Below are positions 24,825-35,917 of a DNA stretch of 64,000 bases, one piece after another. This stretch comes from Eumeta japonica. Lineage: Eukaryota > Arthropoda > Insecta > Lepidoptera > Psychidae. The notes below the pieces were generated by a model. That model was given only the letters and a program-made list of their open reading frames with translations. It ran no database searches and was not told the origin of the DNA. The DNA lies in contig BGZK01000883.1 in assembly GCA_005406025.1 (NCBI GenBank), positions 124,001 through 188,000 of the forward strand, read 5' to 3'. Made by a program: the position numbers and the translations under genes. Positions within the stretch are counted from its first letter, which is position 1, and every line of letters begins with the position of its first letter.

Positions 24825-25185
24825 ATCAGCTTCTGTCCGCGGTTCCGTCCGCACAGATATAAAACGAACTCCTTCACCTTGTATATCGCCCCGTCACAAA
24901 ATTATAGCCCCGATTAACACCCCGACTTCGATATTGCCCCAGACCTGCTCCCGTTGTCGATTCCTTTAATTCTCAATTCTCGTCGCGGTCTCTTTTTGCT
25001 ATTGATTTGGACTCCGTTTTTGACATAGCTAATTCCCATCTCATTCTCCATAACCCGGTCCTGCTTTAAATTTTGATTTCAAATTCTCATTGCATAAATT
25101 CTAATTTTGACCCCAAACTCAATTTTCACTTTGGATATTGATTTCAATTTTGCACAAAATATTTCACATCTTATTCTAACCCTTT
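24825..25185 (+). repeat. Family C repeat, copy 2
   Basis: The head tcagcttctgtccgcggttc is followed by a spacer and then a tract of degenerate cgattcc/ttgattt units (for example ccgttgtcgattcctttaat). It lies about 750 bases downstream of copy 1 in the same orientation. Confidence 0.55.
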
Positions 25186-26408
25186 TAGAGGCAGTTTTCG
25201 AAAAATTGTACATGTCGTTATTTTGATTTGCAATAAGCAACAAAAATATAAGTTTTATTGTCAATAGCTGCAGTAGTTTAATCTCTTATTTCCTGCTATG
25301 TGAATTGAAACATTTTCGTAAGATTGGGAAGTTACTGTTTTCAACCCAATTTTCGAAAATCGTATTTCACCATATCTTTATCTTTCGTCAGATCTTCTTT
25401 TACCATTTTCCGGGTGATGCTTGTGTGTGTGTGCATGTTTGTGTGCAAGTGCGCGTACGCGTGTTGTGTATGGGAGTGTACGTAAAACCTTCATAACTTT
25501 TGAACGGATTAACCAATTAAAATGCGGTTTGCGATATTTGAAAGGGATCTACTTAATTTAGACTTCCTGAAACGTCAAAATAGTTTCGTCAGGTACTTGA
25601 AATTTTAAAAAATGTGAATCATAAAGTATTGATTATTATTTTTAAAAAAATTTTTGACTACTCTAACAATCGATATCACAATCTAATCAACTCTTCCCCA
25701 AATAGTTTCACCGACTGTCGCCAATTGTATAAAAATCGGTTGTGCAAGAGACATCGTTGAAGTTTTCTTATAAGTATTTTTATAAAAAGTTCTTCTTGAT
25801 GACTGATGTTTAGTACTAGGTCATCTTATTTGCTCTTTAGCAAACTGCGATGAATGCTGTAAAGCTTATCGAAATGGAATTACGAGTTCGAAAAATATCG
25901 TTGAGATAAAAAAAATAGCGTTTTTTAATTTCCTGCTGTAAAAACTGAAAAAGTATCATAAATTAGGGACAAACTTTTTTCAATCCTTTTCGAAAATGAG
26001 TTTTCAATAAATCATGATTTTATTGGGTTCTAGGAGACTATTTGAGCCATTTTCCTCGTGATGTCTGTATGTATAAATGTATGTTGTGTTAGTATGATGA
26101 AAAAAATTAGATTACATCAAAATCGGTGAGGTCGATCAAAAGGTATTGTTAAGAAAAAAATTGTAAAAAAGTATTTACCCAAGATAACTTCCAAAGTTCT
26201 TGTTGGATTAAAGTTTGATTTCGGTTAACTTTCTTCACGGCCAGTGCTATGACGCAAAAGATTTTGAGATTTAAAATAACAAAAAGCTTCAGGAATAGCT
26301 TATAAGGTCAATTATTTTTCGAGTTTTGAACTCAAAACGCTTAAAGATAAGTCTTCGAGTTTTGCGACAAGTGTATTTTTATAAATCGGGGAGCTGAAAA
26401 ACACATTG
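25186..26408. other. Decayed retroelement-like AT-rich DNA
   Basis: Scraps such as cataacttttgaacggatta (25489-25510) and cattttcctcgtgatgtctg (26049-26070) resemble common lepidopteran retroelement tails. They are too degraded to name. No gene is seen. Confidence 0.35.
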
Positions 26409-26543
26409 ATAATATAGTGTTATACATTTAATATAGTGTTATACATTTAATATAGTGTTATACATACAGTTTATACATTATACATATCATATAGTGTTAT
26501 ACATACAGTTTATACATTATACATATCATATAGTGTTATACAT
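26409..26543 (+). repeat. Two-level tandem repeat
   Basis: Three units of about 19 bp (tttaatatagtgttataca) are followed by two units of about 39 bp (tacagtttatacattataca plus tatcatatagtgttataca). All contain the core atagtgttataca. The longer unit looks derived from the shorter by insertion. Confidence 0.85.
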
Positions 26544-27079
26544 TTTCTATTAGGCGGTATGCCCTTATGTATATTATAAAATTCATTTCCTGTCCCGTTT
26601 GTCAAACGATCAACAAAACCAATAAGAGAAAACTGAAAATTTTAACGAAATTTGTAGAGTGATGAATGATTTTTAGTAATTTTCATTGAATTCCTAACCA
26701 CGGATCACTAAAAATAATGCAAGTTATATGTTTTTCCTCGGATTTATCTATCTCCATTGCAGATTTCACTGAAATCTGACAAATTATAAGTGTGCTTATT
26801 AATCTCACAAAATACAACCACGGAACCAGAAGCTATTGTAAACACTCTCTCTATGCTAATCAAAAAAAAAAAAATGTGCAAATTTCGGCGAAATTGGTCA
26901 CAATAAGCGAAGTAATATTCACGCAACCCTAAAACATGTACCCTGTAAATTTCATTGGCTTTAAGCTATTTTAAAGCAATAAGATAATGCAAAAAAAAGA
27001 TATATCTAACTTGGTGCAGTCGTTCAGAAGTGACACGCGAACATACATGTTGGAGTTTCAATATTATTTATATACTAGT

Positions 27080-27168
27080 GACCTTCTCGGGTTGGCACGG
27101 GTAGCAGTTATTTTATAGCCTAATAACTTCTGGTTGATGGATAGGAGCGGTCACGTGACGAAGTTCTA

Positions 27169-27264
<96 letters not shown>

Positions 27265-27325
27265 AATACCTTGCCACAAAAAATTTATTAATTTTTAAGA
27301 AAAATAAGACACAAAATTTCCATGA
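27080..27325 (+). repeat. Family E repeat, copy 1, with internal microsatellite
   Basis: The head tcgggttggcacgggtagc and the segment acttctggttgatggatagg, followed after the microsatellite by ttattaatttttaagaaaaa and gacacaaaattt, match copies at 27750-27910 and 57005-57180. A (AC)n-(AT)n microsatellite of about 90 bases (27173-27262) replaces the middle of the repeat. Confidence 0.6.
27173..27262 (+). repeat. Compound microsatellite (AC)n(AT)n
   Basis: About 26 AC repeats run directly into about 18-19 AT repeats. They are uninterrupted, so the tract is likely highly polymorphic. Confidence 0.97.
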
Positions 27326-27339
27326 TAACAGTTTCTGTT

Positions 27340-27580
27340 GTTTCGCTTCGTCAAGTGGTGACAATTCCGGTGGCTTACTTTCCCTCCACCACATCCCTAT
27401 ATCAGCCCCTTCCCTTTCCATCAGCTAACTCCTTGCTCCAACAGATATCCTATTACGAATATATAATATATATACCTACCCAAGATGACGGCAAAGCACT
27501 GGTGACTCCTCCAAAGTTACGAGTGTATATGGGCAGCGGTGATCACCTATACTCTGTTGTCTTGCATGCTCGTTTTCCTC
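27340..27580 (+). repeat. Interspersed repeat family A, copy 2
   Basis: The pyrimidine-rich ccctccaccacatcc segment is followed by ggcaaagcactggtgactcc, gtatatgggcagcggtgatc and a tail gcatgctcgttttcctct. It lies between two family-E copies (27080-27325 and 27750-27910). Confidence 0.7.
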
Positions 27581-27749
27581 TCAAAAATGCTATAAAAAAA
27601 AACAGAAAAAAAATCTACCAAACTTTTCTTGATCATCCGCCAATCTAAAGATTTCCTACTAAAATTTTTATTAAAATCGATCCAGCCATTTTGGATTCCA
27701 TAGGAAACATATATACACACATATCTCCTTCTATACGTACACACAACGA

Positions 27750-28450
27750 TCCACCCCGGCTTCGCATGGATAGCGCTAATTGTCTTTAGCTAGATGATTT
27801 CTGGTTGATGGATTAGGGCTTATATGTGATGAAGTGGCAAAGTGTCTTTGTAGACCTAAGAAATAAAATATATTAATTTTTTGGGAAAATATGACACAAA
27901 ATTGCCAAAAATCAAATATGTTTTTGTTGATCTGATCGCAATCTTCTTTTAATAGCAAATATTCAATAATCAAAGAAAAACAGAAATTTAAGTCATACTT
28001 TTTGCGGTTAGATTTTAAACTCTCTGTTTGTTATTATGGAACTTACCAATCACTAACATTGGCTACTATTTGTTACAATTAAAGCTATTTACTAACCACT
28101 TATCCTTATCTATAACAACAATAATAACAAACACTATGTATTATTATTATTGACGTTCAAAATGTTGAATTAAAACAAAAGAGATAGTGCATAACCCTTC
28201 TCCGCGAGAAATACATATACATGCTAATTTTCGTGGTGATCGCTTAAATGCTATAAAAGTTGAAATGTTTCAGCGCCATCTATTGGAGAGTTGCAACAAA
28301 CGGGGCAATATAAGCAAATTATCCATAAAAAATACACGTACATGCCAAATTTCATAGCGATCGGTTGAAAGGTATAGAAGTTAAAGGCTGCAGCACCTCC
28401 TGGTGGAGAATTAGAACAAACCGGATAGTATAAAAACTTTCACCATGGAA
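27750..28450 (+). repeat. Composite repeat: family E copy 2 followed by family D core
   Basis: The E part (ccccggcttcgcatggatag, ttctggttgatggattaggg, gacacaaaattgcc) is followed at 28200-28450 by D modules. Two successive modules each carry an acatgc-aa-ttt-gat/gatcg segment and a 'cagcgccatctattgg' or 'cagcacctcctggtgg' core. The same E-then-D order appears at 57005-57430. Confidence 0.55.
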
Positions 28451-30082
28451 AAATACATGTGCTGACGAAGTGAAAACGAAATGGTAATAGTCTATTTTAC
28501 TCTTTAATCAGTAAAAGATATTATACTGATTCAATAGCTCAGTTCGATAGTACAAATACGCAAACAAGGTCAAGTTCAAATACAATTTTTTTCTCAGAAG
28601 CCTTTCCGTTTTTGCGTGCACATATCGCCACTTTCATAGTAAGTGCGTGAGTGACTTAGTCACGTAAATAAAACGAAAAAAATACAAACACACTGAAAAT
28701 AGTGTGTCCGTATACAGGATTTGAAGACAATGCATTCAACATTTCTGTATATTAGCGTGGACAAATAAACAGATAGAAACTCTATCGACAGGCAGACAGA
28801 AAATATTTTTATATAATTTAGTAATGATAAGTATAGATTGGGTGTGTTACGAAATAAATATTTTTGAACCTTTATGCAGTTATCGTATGCACAATTTCAT
28901 GTGTTAGTATAAATAGATAGGTAAAAAGTTCTCTATTTCTCATTACAGACGTAATTCTATTTCTACTTAAAATTTGATTGAAATCTGTGTAGAAGTTTCG
29001 GAGATCAGCCCGGACCAATGTTTATTCGTCTTTCTGTTTGACAGACCCTTTATCGCAATCATTAATGCCTATCATTAGCACAATGTATATCGATTTTCAT
29101 GAAGATCGGATTTTCTTGAAAATCGGTCAAATGTTTCAGAAGCCGTTGTCAAGTCACCATTTTATGAAGAAAATTGATATTTGCTAGTAAACAGCACCGT
29201 TAATTTTGTGGTATTAATAAGAATTTACATGCTTTTATGTCGTTAATGTATTGTAGTTGTATTACGAATTTCAAGTCTTTAAGTGCGTTTTCTAATGCAC
29301 ATTAATGGATCAGTCAAACACTCGGGGCCAGTCGGTCGTGATCATTTTCCATAGTTCTACCATAACATTTATCCTGATGAAGCTTATGTAATACATATAT
29401 ACAGTAAAATATTGATTAACAAATTTTTGCAGACATGCGTTTGCAAAATATTTTTTTTTAATCAAATAATAAATGACAATGTTACTTAAAAATTTATAAT
29501 TAAAAGAAAAACAATTTTAAATAAAAAAATTGCACATTTTAATAATTAGAACATGAAGGGGGGCTGAAATATGTATTCAGAATAAATTACTTTCAACAGT
29601 TAATTCCTCAAAATCACAACAGACGTGTATTTAATATGGATTCAGCCACTCTACAGTTTAAAAGTAACAAGAAATTTATATAGCGATAAGCAAGTAAACT
29701 ACCTAATATAATATTAGCTAGTAACCATAGAGTTACTTAACCTTATTTCGCGGCATAGCCTTGAAAGTCCGCTACACAAGTTTAGGGTTCTTCGGGCCAA
29801 CTGGATACATTAGCATTAATGTAGAGAACGCAGTTTCCCTGACATTTTAGTGCCGTTAAAGCGTTAAGCAACGCCGTTACAAGCGTCAGCCATTTCCTAT
29901 CATTTGTTATCGGGTTGCGTCTGCGCAGGTCGTTTTGCTGATATTCTGAGGTTTTCCCATGAACGATGATGACAGACCGGTAAAGTTTCATTATAGTCTT
30001 AATATGGTATCATATGTTGTCAGCATACTTGTAATTTGTTTCGATATGTTTGCAATATTTCGACTTATTATCCGTGATGTGG
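28451..30082. other. AT-rich stretch; retroelement tail scrap, no gene
   Basis: gattttcatgaagatcggat with cagaagccgttgtcaagtca (about 29092-29158) resembles a retroelement 3' tail. An open minus frame at 29782-29991 has no recognisable product. Nothing else is supported. Confidence 0.35.
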
Positions 30083-30140
30083 CCGCGGTAGTCGTGTGTT
30101 CGGCGTGTTGCCATCGAAACTAAATATACCGGATTCGAAT
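30083..30140 (+). repeat. tRNA-derived SINE head (degenerate)
   Basis: A-box-like gtggccgcggtagtcg and B-box-like ccggattcgaatatc are spaced about 30 bases apart. The B-box side closely matches the minus-strand unit at 35858-35917. It cannot form a tRNA cloverleaf. Confidence 0.4.
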
Positions 30141-31534
30141 ATCAATTAAGCCGTCCACTCGGGACAGAGTCCACGTGTCAGTGACGGCGGCGGTCGACGG
30201 ACCCGCTTAAACGACTTACTAACCTTACTTACTAGCTTCTAGGTGTGACATCAATAGATAGCAATACAGTAGAATTATGTAAACCTGGCCCAAAAAAATG
30301 TCTGAACCCAGTGCCTTGGCCAAGGTCGGCGGCGATGTTAGCTCGCAGTAGATGAGATCCCTTTTGGATATTAAACACATCCGCGAAAATAATATTGGAA
30401 TAATTGTATTGACCTATATTGCAGGTGCATATTTAAGGGCGTCACTGACAACTGGCTGGAAGAGGAAACGACAGAGAAAAGTGGGCGGAAATAGAGAAGA
30501 CCTTTACCCAAAAGGGCACCACAATGGTAGTTTTTAAGAAATTTGTATTTTATTATTTTTATGGATTAAAGGGTTTATTATTATTATTATTGTATTAAAT
30601 AAAATTATGGCCAAAATTCAACAATACTTATCTATGTAACGTACCAAATAAATAATCATTGCATTATCAAAAGATATGTATTATTGTAAGATATAGATCG
30701 CAATCAAATTTGACATTTGCATTTATCATGCATCGAGCAAGTTTGATGGAATTAAAAAAAAATTGTTATCTTAATGAAAATACTGAATATAATCGCAGTG
30801 TGAGTAGAAGTATCGATGTGCCAACGCTTTTGATCTTGCGCATACGCCGCCGCTCCGTGTAGCCACTAGATACTAAAGAATTTTCATTTTAAAACTAACA
30901 CTTCACTTTAGGATCCCCCTCTCTTCCTGCATTATTATTTCAAATCTAGGGGATTAATTCTCGAGCCATCTACGCTATATCCAGAACTTAAAAATATTAA
31001 GAAAATATTTCTTTATTTTCATTATTCAAATTAGGGTAGGCAATATATTGCTTACAACGTCAAAGCTAAAACGAGGAGTCTATATAAAAGCCGCGATGTG
31101 TTATTGAATCTCTATAGTAAAAATTACACGTTGCTACACTGGCCAATAATCGGCTTAAATCCAGTCCAACTGGCTAGTTTCTAAACAGAAATACAGTTTA
31201 ATTCACATTAGGCAAGTATATAGGAACAAATTAAGTGGCAGATTATATAAAACCTTAATTATATATATGAATTTATTATGTATAAAACTTTAGAAGGAGG
31301 ACATTATGTACTCATTTAAAAAGCTTAAATTAAGCGGTCAAGCGCAACCAAAATGTTCTAAAAAAAAACGACCAAAAAGAAGACAAATTACGTTTGTCTC
31401 CTATGATAATATCCGTGCGCGCCGGCCGGGCGAGCCTTATAAGGCTCCAGCTTTTACTTTCATGCGCGTAACATTGAAAGGATATGAAAGCCTCGCAAGC
31501 GCTAAACGAGGAGGCTGCTATTGTATCAGGCAGC
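30141..31534. other. No gene assigned
   Basis: The stretch is AT-rich, with a short GC patch near 30170-30220 (cggcggcggtcgacgg). An ATG-initiated 83-codon basic ORF at 31306-31557 ends inside a family-A repeat and has no recognisable domain. Confidence 0.3.
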
Positions 31535-31795
31535 TTTTTAAGCCATCCGCTTTTTAAAGGATTAACCAGTGCGTTGCCGGACTTTTGGACAGAAATAATA
31601 TATCTAGAGGATGCAGGAGTGGACTGATGAAGGGGAGGAGGGCACCACAGCAACTATCACTCACTGGACGAAATGCAACAGCGGAAGCTGCTACTTTACG
31701 TCTGTATTCTGTGAGGATGTGGTGCCTAGCCAGTCTAGCGGGATCGTTTCGGAGTGCAGTCGAGTCGGCCACAGCATGGTCTACCACGTAAATGG
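31535..31795 (-). repeat. Interspersed repeat family A, copy 3
   Basis: On the plus strand it reads in reverse order: attaaccagtgcgttgccgg, gatgaaggggaggagggcac, caacagcggaagctgctact, tctgtattctgtgaggatgt. This is the complement of copy 1. Open frames on both strands here are shadows of the repeat. Confidence 0.7.
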
Positions 31796-33824
31796 TATGT
31801 ATAGAGATTGGTTTCACTCTCGTCTTCTTTCATCGAATCGACTTGTTTAAAACGATAAAATGGGTTATGACCGCTTTATGGGAAATGCAGTAAAATTTAA
31901 ATTGTACGTTATGGTGCATCAACTTGTATAAATACCGTTGCAGGATCTAATTTTAATATACAAAAAAACCATACACTGTAATCCTTACAGAGCGATGATA
32001 CGTCGAAGCGTCTGTAGTAATGGATTATTCCGATAAATATCCTCCAGTCAGCCTAAAACCAGGGTCAAATGCTTAATCACAAAATTTCTCTAGACCGAAA
32101 TCATTAAACTAGGTTGAAGCGGACCACTCGTCTTACTGCCTTGGTGAGTGTAGTTTAACCTTCTGATATTGATATTCGGCCGTTATAGCCGGACAAAAAA
32201 CCAACAGATCACAGTATAAAAAGTTTAAGGCCATAATTAATTTAGTTTAAACGGTGCAACACAAAAAATATTTTCATACGGAAAAATAGGTAAATTAACA
32301 ATTAATTCTAGACCGACATTTCTTTTATTTGCTATCAGTCGTGCTCGCGACTTCGTAGACGTGGTGTTTATTGTTAAGAGTGTGCTAATTATCTAAGAAA
32401 CTATTTTGACGTGATAAACCCCATATGTTGCTCCAAGCTACGTCCAAATCATCTGTAAAAACTTCACATAATTCTTATTGGTGATTTTAGGAATTAGATT
32501 AACCAACACATAAACAAAGTTTTTAATAATGGATTTCCTGTATTCTGTTATAATCTCTACATCACCCGCGATCAGTTTTGGCAAATAATTTCAACGTACA
32601 GATAGGGCGACCCTGCTGTATAATTATATATGGAGATTAGTCTGTGTTGATTAAGAAATTAGAAACAGTGCTCTTTCCAAATCTTTAAATCCACTTTGTA
32701 ATTATTTCTTTTAATGTTTGTAAGTATTTCAGTTTACTGAAGTGTTATTAATTACAATAAGCACGGGAATAAGTTGTCTGTAATAATTTATTTTATTCAC
32801 CGCTTTACCTAAATTACGAGCTACGAAAACTCCAAACTGGAATTTTAATTGGAAGTTATAACTATTGAGAATTTAATAACGTGGCATACGTGAAATTATA
32901 AAAAAAAATGCGACAATTAAATAACAAAATCCAAAAGTAGCAAAACGTCAATAGCGCAGTTGGTGTAAACTGGGAACACAACGTTAGGACAAGCGTATAT
33001 TCCACTTGACCGCTTATTCATAGAGATCTTCAATATTTGACGCCAAGTAATCAAAGAAAATATCATTTTCGAAGACGAGATCTTGAATAAAATTTGTTGT
33101 CATTTATAGGATATAAATTATCATTCTTAACATTAACTTCATATTACAGTAATATGAAATTAATTCTTACCATTCCAAATATTAAATAATGTTGAAGGTA
33201 CCCGGTAGGTAAAATAATGAACTGTAGAATTTCAAAATATTTGTTTATTTAATTTTTTATTAACATGCATATATCATGCATCATCATTTATTATGAAATA
33301 TACAGTGATATTCACAGTTTTTTTTTTATCTACATTCATAATTTATAATTCTAGCGGGCGGGTTACGACTAGCAGAATTATATATTTACAAAAAAATCAT
33401 TAAGGTCTAATAATATCAAAATATTAGTATTTAAATTTGGGCGATTCGAGTTTTCATCGAAAACTCTCACTTTGAATTCGTTCGCACACCACACAGTGCG
33501 CACACGCACACATGTACGCACAAACCCGTTGGTCTTCGGCCAAGATGAACCTCTTTCATTAGGCGTTCTACTCCTTAGCGTAACATCAATTTGTTGTCAA
33601 AAGGCACGACTTTAGTCAACTTTTCGACAGGCCGTTCTGAATAATATACGGTCTACGATCTCGAAATAGGTGCTTTTTCGTTAATGGATGCATTCTGAAA
33701 TTGGGCAAACGGGTGCTGTCGACACAGCCTTTTTGAGATATCACATTTTTTTGGAGGTGTTGCGTGATACACGATACAGTTCTTTTTTATATATTTTCTA
33801 CTGAGCTAACAAGCATGCGAGCTA
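31796..33824. other. Gene-poor AT-rich stretch
   Basis: No gene, RNA or named repeat is recognised. Small CA-rich and T-rich tracts occur near 33485-33520 and 33311. Confidence 0.4.
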
Positions 33825-33915
33825 TCGTCGAGTAAGTGATCACCGACGCCTACAGATACCCGCAATTCCAAAGGAATTGCTAATGCCTGTTGGCCTTTTA
33901 AAAAGACTAAGTTCT
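33825..33915 (-). repeat. Interspersed repeat family A-like, copy 4 (short)
   Basis: The plus strand reads gtgatcaccgacgcctacag, acccgcaattccaaaggaat and ttgctaatgcctgttggcct. This is the complement of the 3' portion of the family (gatcacc / ctgtgat-cctc / ggcaacgca). A small hairpin gcacgatgt/acatcgtgc follows at about 33942-33966. Confidence 0.5.
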
Positions 33916-35857
33916 TTTCTGAATATTCTCACCGAGCTCAAAGCACGATGTCCTTGAACATCGTGCGTGCGCTTGCGCAACAATTATGTATGTTTCCAGA
34001 GTAAAGGGGAGATTTCATCCGACTGTACACTGCGTAATGCACTTTGGAGAAGTCATCATCAAAAACCAAAGTAGCTTCATATAGGTCAGTAGCGGTCACC
34101 GATATTGGGCGTTGCAAGTTATAAAAGCAGATTAAAAAAGAATTCTGAAAGGTAAGTGGAATTCAAAAATAAATAGCCTAAAATCATTTACAAACTATTC
34201 TGCGTCGAATGGTTAAAGTTCCGTACCGATACGTTTAGTAGTTTTTAATTAATACTTATTATTATATATATACAATTGAAATACATCACTACATTTATAA
34301 ATTTATGACTCGTTAAGGAAGGCATTACTGCCTCAAGTGAGTTATATAAAATTATAATTTGTTGTAGGTAATAGATAAGTATGGGACGTTAATTGGAGTG
34401 ATAAAAGAAATGTGACAGCCATTTCTGCTTTCGCGTGTGTACGTGACGTGGGATCAACTTTTAACTTGCGGTCACGATTACAATGGCGATTCCCGTCGTA
34501 ATCCCATTCCGGATACTCATTTATGTCGTATGAAATCTCGTCGAGATTCATGAAGTATACATCGAAATCTAACACAGATGTACTTCAATTTAATTTCCTT
34601 CGTTTAAGTATTATTTTAGTTCTATGAAATCGATCAAGCTTGCTGACACCAGAGGTTAATATTTCGTGTTTCCGGATGCTGGATTCCATAACGCGACACG
34701 ATCTCGAAACTCAAGCGTATGTCGTGTCAAGTTTTATTTATCCCTACCGCTGAGCCCTTACCACGCCCTACCGCAACATCTCGACACCGCGGGTCTTTAC
34801 CTTAAGCCCCCCACGCCGGCCCACTGCGATCTCGGCCGCTCCCGACCTCCGTCGTCGGTGCGGCGACAGCTGACGTGCCCTCGGAGGCACGAAGCCGACG
34901 GTGTAACATGACTCAACTCAAAAACTCACCGATCTCACCTATGAATATATCTTGAGATTTATGGTGAATGATGAAATAAAACACGCCCACGTTTGCTTTC
35001 TTCGTTGATCATCAGACCGAGAATGCTAACCGCATAATCGTAACTTATGATGACGAATGATAGATAATAGGGTAAATGCTAGAAGATATAGAGAATGGAA
35101 GAAAAATGACGAAAAATAAACGTCGCGTTCACAAACACACATTCAACCAATGAACCTCTTGTCATACCGATTATTGTCATTGTACAACAAACACAGTTTT
35201 TACGACGGCAACGCAATGCAAAATAGGAGCGGGGCGCGTGAGAGACGCGTTGTAGTGTTGAGGACATAACGGTTTGATATCGTCCATGAAGCCTATAATA
35301 AGTTATATGTTATAGTAGGTGCAAACCAAAACAAGGCGCTTTGTTATGAACAAGCTGTTTTTTTCAGTACAAGTAAACAAATTCATCTAATATAGGCTAT
35401 ATGGTTTCCAGTTTCACTATATCATTTGCAGAATTACAAATTTGCAATATTTCATAACAATTGTAGACTTTTAATTTAGTACATTTTTTTTTTAATTTCG
35501 TTGAGACTGAAACAAAAGTATGTCGCTTTTAGACTTCAAATTTAATTACAAATTAAATCGTTGACTAATTATCAAATTCATATGTTGATACTTCATTATG
35601 TCGTTGTTGTGATAAAACACGTCACATCTTCACTCACAGAATCATCCCCTGACTAAGTCAGACTTTCCCGCGCTTTATTAAGGGATTGTGGGGATCAGAA
35701 CTAAAGTTAGATATTAGACTAGTGTGGATTTGAAGTTGTTACCGAAACTGTCAGTAATGCTTTTACAACATACCGAGAGCTAAACATATTCTAACACAAA
35801 GCGAGTGATTTATTTTGACATAAATTAAAAATTTATTCGTCAATCAGTCCATAGTAA
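33916..35857. other. Mostly AT-rich; GC-rich island at 34660-34915
   Basis: The island (34740-34910) is rich in CCG/CGG words and has an 81-codon plus-strand frame without a recognisable product or splice support. It may be a decayed GC-rich retroelement 3' end or a CpG promoter. No gene is assigned. Confidence 0.3.
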
Positions 35858-35917
35858 AGATTGAATCCGGTATCTTCTAATTATCAAAACAGGCACTTAA
35901 CCACAAAGCCATACTGT
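35858..35917 (-). repeat. tRNA-derived SINE head (degenerate)
   Basis: The minus strand reads ggctttgtggttaagtgcct (A-box like), then ataccggattcaatc (B-box like), at tRNA-like spacing. The acceptor stem does not pair. It is related to 30083-30140. Confidence 0.5.

Noticed and set aside
27113..27421. 102-codon minus frame
   Set aside because: It translates through the AC/AT microsatellite and repeat DNA.
29782..29991. 69-codon minus ORF with an ATG
   Set aside because: Coding-like in part, but no domain, splice site or poly(A) signal could be tied to it.
31306..31557. 83-codon basic ORF preceded by aggagg
   Set aside because: The aggagg is coincidental in a eukaryote. The ORF ends in a family-A repeat and shows no domain or splice signals.
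34666..34911. 81-codon GC-rich plus frame
   Set aside because: GC-rich composition alone keeps it open. The proline- and arginine-rich product has no recognisable features.
35858..35917. Possible functional tRNA gene on the minus strand
   Set aside because: A- and B-box-like words are present, but the stems do not pair and no terminator T-run fits. It is better read as a SINE head.
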